A stretch of 64,000 nt of DNA from positions 444,501-508,500 of the forward strand of contig NZ_CP018187.1 of assembly GCF_009738225.1 (NCBI RefSeq), read 5' to 3'. Shown one piece after another: positions 25,132 through 33,864 of this stretch. The number at the start of each line of letters is the position of its first letter. Position 1 is the first letter of the stretch. Both the position numbers and the translations under genes were made by a program. Source of the DNA: Streptococcus salivarius (GTDB lineage: Bacteria > Bacillota > Bacilli > Lactobacillales > Streptococcaceae). Under the pieces are notes generated by a model, which saw only the letters and a program-made list of their open reading frames with translations, did not search any database and was not told the origin of the DNA.

Positions 25132-25869
25132 ATGACTACTGAATATATTGTAATTAAGATTGGTGGAGTAGCCAGTAAACAGCTAACTCCTGAGATATTG
25201 ACCAAACTGTCAGAATGGCAGCAGGCTAGTCAAAAAATAATCATCATCCATGGGGGTGGTTTTGCTATTAATCAGCTGATGGAGGAGAATCATATTCCAA
25301 TTCACAAGGTCAATGGTCTTCGTGTGACGAGTCAGTCAGATATGGCCTTGATTAAAGAAGCCTTGGTTGACATAGTTGGGAAAAACTTGGCAGGTCAGTT
25401 AACACAGGCGGGTTTGCCAGCCTATCAGCTTGTAGATGAATTGCCAGACCTTGTTCATGCTGATTTTTTGGATCAAGAGACTTATGGCTTTGTGGGTGAG
25501 GTCAAAAACATCGCCAATCAGACCTTAGTAGCACTCCTTGCTCAAGGTAAGATCCCCTTGATTCCTAGTTTGGGTTACAGTGAGCAGGGTGATTTGCTCA
25601 ATATCAATGCGGATTACCTTGCTAGAGCTGTGGCAATTAGTCTAGGTGCCAAAAAACTTATCCTTATGACAGATGTCAAGGGAGCTTTAGAAAATGGTCA
25701 GGTTTTGGAGCATCTGAATTTTGTGGACGTTCAGAAAAAAATAGAGTCATGCGTGATAACTGGGGGCATGATTCCTAAAATTCAAAGCGCTGTTCAGACA
25801 GTTCAAGCCGGTGTTGAGCAGGTCATCATTGGTGATAACCTGACAGATGGTACCATAATCAAGGAGTAA
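25132..25869 (+). CDS. argB: Acetylglutamate kinase
   Basis: 245-aa amino-acid kinase phosphorylating N-acetylglutamate. It shows the KIGG nucleotide loop near the start, IIIHGGG, NGLRVTSQSDM, and the C-terminal TGGMIPKIQSA with its catalytic Lys. It is shorter than plant or cyanobacterial forms and lacks their N-terminal arginine-sensing helix, so feedback inhibition by arginine is probably absent. AAAGGAG lies before the start, and argD begins 4 nt after the stop. Confidence 0.96.
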   Translation: MTTEYIVIKIGGVASKQLTPEILTKLSEWQQASQKIIIIHGGGFAINQLMEENHIPIHKVNGLRVTSQSDMALIKEALVDIVGKNLAGQLTQAGLPAYQLVDELPDLVHADFLDQETYGFVGEVKNIANQTLVALLAQGKIPLIPSLGYSEQGDLLNINADYLARAVAISLGAKKLILMTDVKGALENGQVLEHLNFVDVQKKIESCVITGGMIPKIQSAVQTVQAGVEQVIIGDNLTDGTIIKE

Positions 25870-25872
25870 GAG

Positions 25873-27003
25873 ATGACAAAACTATTTTCAAACTATAAGC
25901 GGGCAGCGATTGATTTTGCTTCGGCACAGGGCAATTATTTGACTGATACAACTGGCAAGACCTACTTGGATTTTTCATCAGGTATCGGGGTAACTAACCT
26001 GGGCTATCATCCCCATGTCAATCAGGCTTTGACAGAGCAGGTGGGTAAGATTTTGCACCAGCCTAATCTTTATCACAATCAGTTGCAAGAAGATGTTGCT
26101 GGACTTTTAATTGGTGACAAGGACTATCTAGCCTTTTTCTGTAATAGTGGTGCAGAGGCCAATGAAGCAGCCATAAAAATCGCCCGAAAGGCATCGGGTA
26201 AACAAGAAATCATTACCTTCCAAAATTCCTTCCATGGTCGAACGTTTGGATCCATGTCTGCCACTGGTCAGGATAAAATCAAACAAGGCTTTGGTGAAGG
26301 TGTGCCCCACTTTAGCTATGCTATTTTCAATGACATAGATAGTGTCAAGGCCCTAGCTAGTGACGAAACAGCGGCTATTATGTTGGAGTTGGTTCAAGGG
26401 GAATCAGGTGTTCAACCTGCTGATAAGGACTTTGTTAAGGCTTTGGCTGACTTTTGTAAGGAGACGGGTATTTATCTTATTGTAGATGAGGTTCAGACAG
26501 GACTTGGTCGTACTGGTAAGCTTTATGCTTATGAGCACTACGATATTGAACCAGATATCTTTACTCTGGCAAAAGGTTTGGCAAATGGGGTGCCAGTTGG
26601 TGCCATGCTTGCTAAGTCATCTCTTGGAGAAGCCTTCTCTTACGGAAGTCACGGCTCTACCTTTGGAGGAAATAAACTGGCTATGGCGGCGGCCAAAGCT
26701 ACGCTTGAAGTTATGTTGGTCCCAAGTTTTCTAGATACTGCCCTTGAAAATGGAAACCAGCTACAAGCAAAATTGCAGGCAGTTTTATCTGATAAAGAGA
26801 CGGTTACCACTGTACGTGGCTTGGGATATATGATTGGGATTGAGACTACTGGCAATTTAGGAGAATTGGTCCAGTCGGCTCGAGATAAGGGGTTAATTGT
26901 CTTAACTGCAGGGACAAACGTGATTCGTCTTTTGCCACCAATCACCCTAAGTGATGCTGAAATTGACAAGGGTGTGGCTATCCTATCAGAAATATTTGAC
27001 TAG
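25873..27003 (+). CDS. argD: Acetylornithine aminotransferase
   Basis: 376-aa class III PLP aminotransferase converting acetylglutamate semialdehyde to acetylornithine. The motifs are FCNSGAEANEAAIKIARK, TFQNSFHGRTFGS, VDEVQTGLGRTG and the PLP Lys234 in LAKGLANGVPVGA. It is the last gene of the arg operon, which ends in a bidirectional terminator shared with the facing deacetylase gene. Confidence 0.96.
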   Translation: MTKLFSNYKRAAIDFASAQGNYLTDTTGKTYLDFSSGIGVTNLGYHPHVNQALTEQVGKILHQPNLYHNQLQEDVAGLLIGDKDYLAFFCNSGAEANEAAIKIARKASGKQEIITFQNSFHGRTFGSMSATGQDKIKQGFGEGVPHFSYAIFNDIDSVKALASDETAAIMLELVQGESGVQPADKDFVKALADFCKETGIYLIVDEVQTGLGRTGKLYAYEHYDIEPDIFTLAKGLANGVPVGAMLAKSSLGEAFSYGSHGSTFGGNKLAMAAAKATLEVMLVPSFLDTALENGNQLQAKLQAVLSDKETVTTVRGLGYMIGIETTGNLGELVQSARDKGLIVLTAGTNVIRLLPPITLSDAEIDKGVAILSEIFD

Positions 27004-27009
27004 AACATA

Positions 27010-27045
27010 AAAATCACTTGATTCTTGAATCAAGTGATTTCTTTT
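27010..27045. terminator. Bidirectional terminator between argD and the deacetylase gene
   Basis: AAATCACTTGATTC / GAATCAAGTGATTT, a near-perfect 14-bp stem flanked by A and T tracts on opposite sides. It serves the converging genes. Confidence 0.9.
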
Positions 27046-27922
27046 ACTCATTGTCAGTATCAATCTCGCTGAGAAGTCCTTTAGCTGTTGTTGTTGGCAG
27101 AATACGGACACGATTAAGTGAGAGAAGACCATCCTTGGCACTGGCTAGCCCTTCGTTGGTTGTTAGTCCTAACTTGTAAGTTTTCTTAGCTAGGTCAAGT
27201 GTCGTTTGATTGTAGCGACCTGATGGGTAGGCAATGGTATTGACCTTGGTATTGAGTTTATTTTCAAGGAAGTCAATAGAATCCGATAATTCAACCTTTT
27301 GTGTCGCCTTATCAGTGGTTGACAAATCGGGGTGGTTAACCGTATGAGACTGGAAGCTCATACCGTGAGCCATCATTTCTTTCATCTGTTTGACGGTAAG
27401 ATTTCCAGCATTTCCTTTCTTAACAAAGCCAGTGATCACATTGTTGGTTGCCTTAGCCTTGTATTTTTTGAGAATAGGGTAGGCGATAGTATAGAAATCT
27501 TCGTTACCATCATCAAAGGTCAGCCAGACAACCTTCTTAGCAGGTAGGGCGTTTTCAGTGAAGGCTTTGTAGGCTTCTTCAGGCGTTAGGAAATAGTAAC
27601 CTGCCTTCGCCAAGGCCTTGATTTGCGCTTCAAAATTGTCCGGAGCAACAATGAGGTTGGCGTTAGAGGCCTCAGATGGATCCATAACGTGAACCGCATG
27701 GTACATGAGGATAGGGATTTGGACAGGGTCATCATAGGTTTTCCACTTAGCTGTACTCTTAGATTGACTGGTCTGAGCCTGTTGTTGCTTGCTTTTCGAC
27801 TGATTTGGTCGGTTAAGCATAAAGACTGCTAGTAAGCCAAGAAGGACAATATTTAGGAAAAGCAGAAGAAGGTTCAGTTTCTTTCTGTTAGCTTGAGTTG
27901 TTTTTTTCTTTTGAGAAGTCAT
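27044..27922 (-). CDS. Membrane-anchored polysaccharide deacetylase (NodB domain)
   Basis: 292-aa CE4-family deacetylase. A short basic cytoplasmic start precedes a helix (LNLLLLFLNIVLLGLLAVFML, about 14-34) and a Gln/Ser/Lys linker. The NodB domain has the motif 1 Asp pair in WLTFDDGNEDF, the motif 2 zinc ligands in SHTVNHPDLS, and AYPSGRYN. Such enzymes de-acetylate peptidoglycan GlcNAc (PgdA-like) or a wall polysaccharide; which one is unclear, as the domain is shorter than PgdA. I use the ATG at 27922, preceded by AAAGGGG, not the ATG 15 nt upstream. The gene is transcribed alone, converging with argD. Confidence 0.88.
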   Translation of the reverse strand: MTSQKKKTTQANRKKLNLLLLFLNIVLLGLLAVFMLNRPNQSKSKQQQAQTSQSKSTAKWKTYDDPVQIPILMYHAVHVMDPSEASNANLIVAPDNFEAQIKALAKAGYYFLTPEEAYKAFTENALPAKKVVWLTFDDGNEDFYTIAYPILKKYKAKATNNVITGFVKKGNAGNLTVKQMKEMMAHGMSFQSHTVNHPDLSTTDKATQKVELSDSIDFLENKLNTKVNTIAYPSGRYNQTTLDLAKKTYKLGLTTNEGLASAKDGLLSLNRVRILPTTTAKGLLSEIDTDNE

Positions 27923-28031
27923 TGTATCCCCTTTCAAATAGGTCTAGCTATTATTCTAACAAAAATGGGATGGAAATGCACAGAATTTTCAGTAAAAAGA
28001 ATACTTGCCTCCTTAAATGGCAACAATATTC

Positions 28032-28060
28032 TGTCAATTCCGATAGAAATGTGGTACAAT
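28032..28060 (+). promoter_or_regulatory. hom promoter
   Basis: TGTCAA, 17-nt spacer, TACAAT with an upstream TGG (extended -10). The -10 ends 34 nt before the hom ATG. Confidence 0.55.
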
Positions 28061-28094
28061 TAAAAAAATGTATGTTTTTAAGGAGAAATCGTAA

Positions 28095-29381
28095 ATGTCT
28101 ATTAAAATTGGATTGCTTGGCTTTGGTACAGTAGCTAGCGGTATTCCTTTCCTCTTGAAGGAAAATGGTGAAAAGGTTCTTGCAGCCTCACGTGACCAAC
28201 TCGAAATTGCCAAAGTTTTGGTTAAAGATGACGAGGAAAAAAATCGTCTTATCGCTGCCGGAAACGACTACAATTTTGTCACAAATGTTGACGAAATCCT
28301 TAACGATGAAGAGATTCAAATCGTTGTTGAATTGATGGGTCGTATCGAGCCAGCTCGTACCTTCATCACAAAAGCACTTGAAGCAGGTAAAAACGTTGTT
28401 TCTGCCAATAAAGACTTGATTGCCACTCATGGAAAAGAGTTGATTTCTCTAGCCCAAGATAAGGGAGTGGCTTTCTACTATGAAGCTGCCGTTGCTGGTG
28501 GTATTCCAATTTTGCGTACTTTGGCTAACTCTTTGACGTCTGACAAGGTGACACGTATCCTTGGTGTGCTTAACGGAACATCTAACTTTATGATGACTAA
28601 GATGGTTGACGAAGGTTGGTCATATGAGGACGCTCTTAAGACTGCCCAAGAACTTGGTTATGCTGAAAGTGATCCAACCAACGACGTTGAAGGTATTGAC
28701 GCTGCTTATAAAGCTGTTATCCTTAGTCAATTTGGTTTTGGTGCCACAATTGATTTCGACGATGTGACTCATAAGGGGATTACAAACATCTCTACTGATG
28801 ATGTAGCTGTCGCTCAAGAATTGGGTTATGTCATCAAATTGGTTGGTGATGTGCGTGAAGTAGAATCAGGTATCTCAGCAGAAGTGTCCCCAACATTCTT
28901 GCCAAAAAATCACCCACTTGCTAGCGTCAACGATGTCATGAATGCAGTCTTTGTTGAATCTATCGGTATCGGAGAATCAATGTACTACGGTCCAGGTGCT
29001 GGTCAAAAACCAACAGCAACATCTGTTTTGGCAGACATTATCCGTATTGCTCGTCGTCTTTCAGATGGCAATGTTGGTAAACCATTTAACGAGTTCCGTC
29101 GTGACTTGCCATTGGCTAATCCAGCAGATGTTAAGAGCAACTACTACTTTGCCCTTGATACGCCAGATGAAAAAGGTAAAATCCTTCACTTGTCTGAAAT
29201 CTTTAACTCAGAAGATATTTCATTTGAGCAAGTCTTGCAACAAAAAGCAAATGGTACTACAGCTCGTATCGTTGTGATTACGCATGCTATGTCTAAGACA
29301 CAACTCAAAGCTGTTACTGAAAAACTTGAAGCAGCAGAAGACTTCACTGTTGTCAATACATTGAAAGTTTTGTCTAACTAA
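28095..29381 (+). CDS. hom: Homoserine dehydrogenase
   Basis: 428-aa NAD(P)-dependent enzyme reducing aspartate semialdehyde to homoserine, the branch point to threonine and methionine. The Rossmann motif [11 protein letters not shown] is at the start, the active-site Lys is in SANKDLIA, and the catalytic region [10 protein letters not shown]...[18 protein letters not shown] is intact. The C-terminal ACT domain ([16 protein letters not shown]) gives feedback control, typically by threonine. AAGGAG lies 9 nt before the ATG. thrB follows after 83 nt. Confidence 0.97.
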   Translation: MSIKIGLLGFGTVASGIPFLLKENGEKVLAASRDQLEIAKVLVKDDEEKNRLIAAGNDYNFVTNVDEILNDEEIQIVVELMGRIEPARTFITKALEAGKNVVSANKDLIATHGKELISLAQDKGVAFYYEAAVAGGIPILRTLANSLTSDKVTRILGVLNGTSNFMMTKMVDEGWSYEDALKTAQELGYAESDPTNDVEGIDAAYKAVILSQFGFGATIDFDDVTHKGITNISTDDVAVAQELGYVIKLVGDVREVESGISAEVSPTFLPKNHPLASVNDVMNAVFVESIGIGESMYYGPGAGQKPTATSVLADIIRIARRLSDGNVGKPFNEFRRDLPLANPADVKSNYYFALDTPDEKGKILHLSEIFNSEDISFEQVLQQKANGTTARIVVITHAMSKTQLKAVTEKLEAAEDFTVVNTLKVLSN

Positions 29382-29419
29382 TTGATAAGCCCATACTGGT
29401 GCGTATAAGAAAGGTGTTC

Positions 29420-29451
29420 AAGGAGAAAAGTCGCTGATGGCTTTCCTCCTT
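29420..29451 (+). promoter_or_regulatory. Hairpin between hom and thrB
   Basis: AAGGAGAAAAG pairs with CTTTCCTCCTT (one mismatch) around a 10-nt loop. The left arm contains the only good Shine-Dalgarno in the gap, and it serves a small overlapping ORF, not thrB. Only four T follow, so it is a weak terminator at best; attenuation or translational control is possible. Confidence 0.4.
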
Positions 29452-29464
29452 TTGGTGTATTATT

Positions 29465-30325
29465 ATGAAAATTACTGTTCCAGCAACATCTGCCAATATT
29501 GGTCCAGGTTTTGACTCTGTGGGTGTTGCCGTTTCTAAATATTTGACAGTCGAGGTGCTTGAACCAGCGGATGCATGGTATATCGAACATGAATTGGGAG
29601 ATATTCCTTCAGATGAAAATAACCTCCTCATTTCAACTGCCTTGCAAGTGAAGTCTGATTTGCAGCCTCATAAATTAGTGATGACATCAGATATTCCCTT
29701 GGCGCGTGGTCTCGGTTCTTCAAGTTCTGTTATTGTCGCAGGAATCGAGTTGGCCAATCAATTGGCAGACTTGAAGCTCTCAGACGATGATAAACTTGAT
29801 ATTGCGACCAAGATTGAAGGTCACCCGGACAATGTTGCTCCAGCTATTTTTGGGAATCTTGTTGTGGCATCTTATGTGGACGAACATGTTAATAGCATCG
29901 TTACAGATTTTCCAGAGTGTGCTTTTGTAGCCTTCATTCCTAGCTATGAACTCAAGACGTCTGATTCACGTGGGGTGCTTCCAAGTGACTTGTCTTACAA
30001 AGAAGCTGTAGCTGCATCATCTATTGCCAACGTTGCCATTGCTGCCCTCTTTGCAGGTGATTTAGTTAAGGCGGGACGTGCTATCCAAGGAGATATGTTC
30101 CACGAACGCTACCGTCAAAAACTGGTTAAAGAATTTGCGACTATTAAGGAGTTGTCAGGCCAATACGGTGCCTATGCGACCTATCTCTCAGGCGCTGGCC
30201 CAACAGTTATGACCTTGACGCCAAAGAATCAGGCTGAGGCACTTAAAACTGCAATAGATGGTCTTGGTTTAGATGGTGAAACCTTCATCCTATCTGTGGA
30301 TAAAGCAGGTGTTGTCGTTGACTAG
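29465..30325 (+). CDS. thrB: Homoserine kinase
   Basis: 286-aa GHMP-family kinase making O-phosphohomoserine for threonine synthesis. The start [20 protein letters not shown] is diagnostic. The ATP-binding loop [16 protein letters not shown] is near residue 80 and the C-terminal motif is [12 protein letters not shown]. The start codon has no good Shine-Dalgarno; a small ORF with AAGGAG (29437-29514) runs across it, so coupling is possible. It sits in a hom-thrB operon, and its end overlaps the next gene by a few bases. Confidence 0.96.
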   Translation: MKITVPATSANIGPGFDSVGVAVSKYLTVEVLEPADAWYIEHELGDIPSDENNLLISTALQVKSDLQPHKLVMTSDIPLARGLGSSSSVIVAGIELANQLADLKLSDDDKLDIATKIEGHPDNVAPAIFGNLVVASYVDEHVNSIVTDFPECAFVAFIPSYELKTSDSRGVLPSDLSYKEAVAASSIANVAIAALFAGDLVKAGRAIQGDMFHERYRQKLVKEFATIKELSGQYGAYATYLSGAGPTVMTLTPKNQAEALKTAIDGLGLDGETFILSVDKAGVVVD

Positions 30326-31202
30326 AAAAAATCAAGGGCTACTCTTTGGTCTAGCAACCTATATTCAATGGGGATTTTTATCCCTTTTTTGGAAGCTTTT
30401 AGCAGGTGTTTCGGCTTATAACACCTTTTCATGGCGAATTGTTTTTACTGTAGTGACTATGTTGGTTTATGCCCTGGTTGCTAAGCAAAATGCCCGTTTT
30501 AAAGATGAGCTAGTCGAACTTTGGCAGGATAAGAAAGTCTTACTTCGCATGCTACTTGCTAGTTTTCTCATAGCAGCTAACTGGTTGATTTATATCTATG
30601 CTGTGGGTCATGGGCAAGCGACGCAGGCTAGCCTGGGTTATTACATTATGCCTATTGTTTCTATCCTGTTTGCCCTTATTTTTCTTCGTGAATCTCTAAG
30701 CAGAACCATGTGGGTAGCAGTAGTCTTAGCTTTTATTGGGGTCTTGGTTCTTGTTGTCAATACAGGAAAACTTCCCATGGTTTCTTTGGGGCTAGCCCTG
30801 AGCTTTGGTTTTTACGGTCTCATCAAAAAAGGGGTTAAGCTCTCCAGTGACGTAGCCATGCTAGTAGAAAGTGGTTTGCTACTACCTTTTGTAGCTATCT
30901 ATCTCATATTTTTTTCTCCAGAAGCATTTTCTTCCTATTCGAGCTTAGAGATGTTTCTTCTAGCCATCTCAGGTGTGGTGACTGCTGTTCCTTTACTTTG
31001 CTTCTCGGAAGCAGTCAAAAGGGCACCGCTTAACCTTATCGGTTTCATCCAGTATCTTAATCCTACGATTCAACTTCTCGTAGCTATTCTCATTTTTGGT
31101 GAGACGGTCAGCTTTGGAGAATTGAAAGGCTTCCTCCTTATATGGATAGCCATCCTAGTCTTTGTAACTGGCCAAATAGTAACATTTCGTAGAAGTTCCT
31201 GA
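30318..31202 (+). CDS. rarD: EamA/RarD family transporter
   Basis: 294-aa, ten-helix DMT-superfamily protein. [21 protein letters not shown] and the early SWRI motif, followed by an [27 protein letters not shown] block, match RarD. The substrate is unknown for most members; amino-acid or metabolite export is usual in the superfamily. I start at TTG 30318 (reading MTRKNQG), which overlaps the thrB stop; the in-frame ATG at 30273 lies within thrB and would add 15 unlikely residues. The overlap suggests cotranscription with hom-thrB. The terminator begins inside its last codons. Confidence 0.88.
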   Translation: MTRKNQGLLFGLATYIQWGFLSLFWKLLAGVSAYNTFSWRIVFTVVTMLVYALVAKQNARFKDELVELWQDKKVLLRMLLASFLIAANWLIYIYAVGHGQATQASLGYYIMPIVSILFALIFLRESLSRTMWVAVVLAFIGVLVLVVNTGKLPMVSLGLALSFGFYGLIKKGVKLSSDVAMLVESGLLLPFVAIYLIFFSPEAFSSYSSLEMFLLAISGVVTAVPLLCFSEAVKRAPLNLIGFIQYLNPTIQLLVAILIFGETVSFGELKGFLLIWIAILVFVTGQIVTFRRSS

Positions 31203-31220
31203 TAGCCATCGGGAACTTTT
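31191..31220 (+). terminator. Terminator overlapping the rarD end
   Basis: AGAAGTTCC / GGGAACTTTT stem, then T-rich sequence. Confidence 0.8.
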
Positions 31221-31313
31221 TATAATGTCGACCAAAAATGAGCCAAGTTTATCTGACAATTTTAGAACTTTAAGATATAATAGTAGTATTAGATTAAAAT
31301 AGCGGAGAATTTT

Positions 31314-31931
31314 ATGCGAAAAATGAAAAAGCTAGTGAGCTATCTGCTTTTGCTCGCTATCCCAGTTGCCATCGCTGCAGGCCTGTTTATCTTTAACGGA
31401 TCAGGTTATCGTTTGTCAGAACAAGATGCAGCAGACATTGCTTATAAAAATGCAGGTGTCAAAACTTCTGAGATTTCTCAATCAACAGTTTCAAAATCAC
31501 GTTCTGGGCTTCACGGAAGTTATGAGATTAGTTTCACAACGTCAGACAACCATTTTGAGTATACGATTGACGGTCAGTCAGGATCTATTTTGAAACATAA
31601 GAGTGACCATCCAACATCTAAGGATGAGGATGATACTCAAAAAAGTGAGGAGCCTAAAGACGAGACTCAACCTAGCGAAAACAAGGAAGAGACAGCAGTA
31701 TCTAAAGAAGCTGCGCAAACGACAGCTCTTAACCATGCTGGCCTAGCTGAAGGTTCTGTGACCAACTTGAAAACGGACTTGAAGACTGAAGGAGACGGTA
31801 AAGTCTACAATATCAGCTTTGATTATGCTGCTAGCGGTCTACGTTATAAATACGCGGTAAATGCGGATTCAGGAGCTATCGTAGCCTATACGACTGAGTA
31901 TCTCACAGGGGCTGCGACTCCTGCTCAGTAG
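31314..31931 (+). CDS. PepSY-domain membrane-anchored protein
   Basis: 205-aa protein with one N-terminal helix (LVSYLLLLAIPVAIAAGLFIF, about 7-27) and two PepSY-type modules outside: LSEQDAADIAYKNAGV...YEISFTTSDNHFEYTIDGQSG (written only by its ends: LSEQDAADIA to IDGQSGSIL, about 34-97) and SKEAAQTTALNHAGL to VNADSGAIV (about 131-193). An acidic Lys/Glu/Ser linker separates them. PepSY modules occur in protease propeptides and are thought to modulate secreted proteases; a direct target is unknown. ATAATAGTAGTATTAGATTAAAAT upstream is AT-rich (seen at 31277-31300) with GGAG before the start. Transcribed alone. Confidence 0.8.
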   Translation: MRKMKKLVSYLLLLAIPVAIAAGLFIFNGSGYRLSEQDAADIAYKNAGVKTSEISQSTVSKSRSGLHGSYEISFTTSDNHFEYTIDGQSGSILKHKSDHPTSKDEDDTQKSEEPKDETQPSENKEETAVSKEAAQTTALNHAGLAEGSVTNLKTDLKTEGDGKVYNISFDYAASGLRYKYAVNADSGAIVAYTTEYLTGAATPAQ

Positions 31932-31976
31932 GTCGCAGATAGAGTGAAAAGCTCTCCTTATTATTGAGGAAAATCC

Positions 31977-32004
31977 TTGCAATTTCTCTGAAATGGTGTA
32001 AACT
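31977..32004 (+). promoter_or_regulatory. Promoter of DUF1912 gene
   Basis: TTGCAA, 16-nt spacer, TAAACT preceded by TG. Confidence 0.5.
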
Positions 32005-32009
32005 TAAAG

Positions 32010-32023
32010 TGAAAACGGTAACA
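32010..32023 (+). promoter_or_regulatory. cre site (CcpA operator)
   Basis: TGAAAACGGTAACA fits the TGNAANCGNWNNCW cre consensus at every fixed position. It lies just downstream of the -10, a position that predicts carbon catabolite repression of the small gene that follows. Confidence 0.7.
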
Positions 32024-32064
32024 GTAGCTGTAAAAGTTGCCGTAGAATCAAGGAGGCTTTGACC

Positions 32065-32268
32065 ATGAAAGAATTCCAGGCATTTAAAGACACGCTTAGC
32101 AATAAGGCTCTCAAAGCCATTTACGAAGAAAGTAAATTGGAAGTTCAAGATGAAACAACCGAAGGTACAGAAGCCTTCTCACTAGCCTTGGCAACCCAAA
32201 TGGCTATCAATCTACTTGAAAGCTATGAAAAATGGCTAAAAGAAGAAAGAGCTAAGGAAGAAAAATAA
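32065..32268 (+). CDS. DUF1912-type small protein
   Basis: 67-aa helical, highly charged cytoplasmic protein (LSNKALKAIYEESKLEVQDE ... LESYEKWLKEERAKEEK) recognised as the streptococcal DUF1912 type; function unknown. I start at ATG 32065, 8 nt after a strong AAGGAGG, not at the TTG two codons upstream. A perfect cre site lies 40 nt before the start, so it is likely repressed by CcpA on good sugars. It is flanked by its own promoter and terminator. Confidence 0.75.
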   Translation: MKEFQAFKDTLSNKALKAIYEESKLEVQDETTEGTEAFSLALATQMAINLLESYEKWLKEERAKEEK

Positions 32269-32271
32269 GAT

Positions 32272-32301
32272 ACAATCCTTGTCGGCAGACAGGGATTTTT
32301 C
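32272..32301 (+). terminator. Terminator after DUF1912 gene
   Basis: AATCCTTGTC / GACAGGGATT stem with GGCA loop and five T. Confidence 0.88.
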
Positions 32302-32393
32302 TTATGAAAATAAAAAGTGAAGCATTGTATTTACGTTTCAAGGTGGAATCTGAAATCTGACTTTTTGCGATAACATCTTCCCCACAATTTCAT

Positions 32394-32422
32394 TTGTCTT
32401 GAGATTAAAAATGTGATAGAAT
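32394..32422 (+). promoter_or_regulatory. Promoter of the valine T-box transcript
   Basis: TTTGTC/TTGTCT region about 17 nt before TAGAAT, which has an upstream TGA (extended -10). Confidence 0.55.
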
Positions 32423-32428
32423 AAGACC

Positions 32429-32612
32429 ATTCAGAGGTGCTTTGAAGCCCATTTGTCACAGGAAGCGGTGGTACTGAGAAATCCGCACAAATGTCAAAGC
32501 TGGTTGCTGATGGTCAATTTGAATCAAAAAAGCTGTGAGTGGTTACCACTCAAAACTGGGTGGTACCGCGGATACACATTCGTCCCTGTCATAGTTATGG
32601 CAGGGATTTTCT
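32429..32612 (+). promoter_or_regulatory. T-box leader (probably valine) upstream of the valS operon
   Basis: The T-box core GGGTGGTACCGCG is at 32558-32570 and a strong terminator, TCCCTGTC...GGCAGGGATTTT, at 32583-32611. TGGT fits a discriminator A, as in tRNA-Val. A candidate Val specifier GTC sits at 32513-32515 after GGTTGCTGA, not verified by folding. The next synthetase gene is valS, about 2.1 kb downstream, with three other genes between. Confidence 0.85.
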
Positions 32613-32714
32613 ATATCTTTTAAAGAACCAAGACCGAAGGTCGCAGGTGGATTTAGAGATATTGATGCAGACGGAGCGAAAGCGAGGTCTACGTTCCTAT
32701 CCAAGGAGGGTGAC

Positions 32715-33293
32715 ATGAAGCAATCTTTTGAGACCAGTAAATTGTATTATGGTTTTCCCATTTTTATCTTGGGTTACCAGGACCAGGCACATGGTTATAA
32801 TGTGACGACTTGTAGTTCTTCCTATAGTCTAGGAGATTGGCTTGTTATAGGGGTCGGTAGCGAGGAAAATGCGGCAGACCAGATTAAGCATTATCAGAAG
32901 TTCACAGTGAATATTCCTGATGAAAACCTCATGCTTGAGATGGAACAGGCTGGTTTTATTAGTCATCGTGAAAAGATTGCTAAACTTGGCATAGATTTCC
33001 AACCTTCTAAGCTGACACAAGCACCTATTTTGGATGCTTGTCCAGTCGTTTTGGATTGTAAGGTAGACAGAATTATTGAGGAAGATGGTATCTGTCATAT
33101 TTTCGCTAAGATTGTAGATCGCCTGGCTGAATCTGATTTGTTAGATGACAAGGGACATTTAAAAAATGACCGTTTTGCGCCGACTTACTTTATGGGGGAC
33201 GGCCATCAGCGTGTTTATCGTTATCTAGATGACCGAGTCAATCCCATGGGAAGCTTCATCAAGAAAGCGAGGAAGAAGTATGGCAAGAGCTGA
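32715..33293 (+). CDS. Flavin reductase-like protein
   Basis: 192-aa protein of the flavin reductase-like / FMN-binding split-barrel family: KLYYGFPIFILGYQD, GYNVTTCSSSYSLGDWLVIGV, then HYQKFTVNIPDENLMLEMEQAG. It probably binds FMN; the electron partner is unknown. AAGGAGGGTGAC precedes the ATG. It is the first gene behind the T-box, so valine starvation should raise it with valS. Its 3' end overlaps the following GNAT gene by 14 nt. Confidence 0.8.
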   Translation: MKQSFETSKLYYGFPIFILGYQDQAHGYNVTTCSSSYSLGDWLVIGVGSEENAADQIKHYQKFTVNIPDENLMLEMEQAGFISHREKIAKLGIDFQPSKLTQAPILDACPVVLDCKVDRIIEEDGICHIFAKIVDRLAESDLLDDKGHLKNDRFAPTYFMGDGHQRVYRYLDDRVNPMGSFIKKARKKYGKS

Positions 33294-33852
33294 ATTGCCA
33301 GAACGAATCGAAACGGAGCGTCTTCTTTTACGAGTCCGAACAGTGGCGGATGCAGAAGATATCCATGCTTACGCTAGTCTTCCAGAAGTTTCTTACCCAG
33401 CAGGCTTTCCACCCGTTAAGACCTTGGAAGACGAAATCTATTACCTAGAGCATATCCTTCCCAATCGCAATGAAAAGGACAACCTTCCAGCTGGTTATGG
33501 CATTGTGGTCAAAGGAACCGATAAGGTTATTGGCTCTGTTGACTTCAACCATCGCCACGAAGATGATGTGCTTGAAATTGGCTATACTTTGCACCCAGAC
33601 TATTGGGGTCGAGGCTATGTGCCAGAAGCAGCGCGTGCTTTGATTGATTTAGCTTTTACAGAACTAAACCTACACAAGATAGAATTGTCTTGCTTTGGTT
33701 ACAACCTTCAAAGTCAACGAGTCGCTGAGAAACTTGGCTTCACCCTTGAAGCTCGTATCCGTGACCGTAAAGATGCCCAAGGCAATCGTTGTGATGATTT
33801 GAGATACGGCTTGCTGAAGAGTGAATGGGATATGAAATTATTAAAAGACTAG
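33280..33852 (+). CDS. GNAT N-acetyltransferase (RimJ/RimL-type)
   Basis: 190-aa acetyltransferase of the RimJ-like group. It opens with RIETERLLLRVRTVADAEDI. The acetyl-CoA loop is GYTLHPDYWGRGYVPEAARAL and motif B is NLHKIELSCFGYNLQSQRVAEKLGF. The substrate is unknown; protein N-termini, aminoglycosides or small amines are all possible in the family. ATG 33280 is chosen (GAGGAAG upstream) because residues from the in-frame start at 33229 duplicate the coding of the flavin-reductase gene. It is tightly coupled to the preceding gene. Confidence 0.85.
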   Translation: MARAELPERIETERLLLRVRTVADAEDIHAYASLPEVSYPAGFPPVKTLEDEIYYLEHILPNRNEKDNLPAGYGIVVKGTDKVIGSVDFNHRHEDDVLEIGYTLHPDYWGRGYVPEAARALIDLAFTELNLHKIELSCFGYNLQSQRVAEKLGFTLEARIRDRKDAQGNRCDDLRYGLLKSEWDMKLLKD

Positions 33853-33864
33853 ATTGGAGTTTTT

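Noticed and set aside
27898..28134. 78-aa plus-strand ORF overlapping the hom start
   Set aside because: No ribosome-binding site, and it spans the divergent promoter region of the deacetylase and hom.
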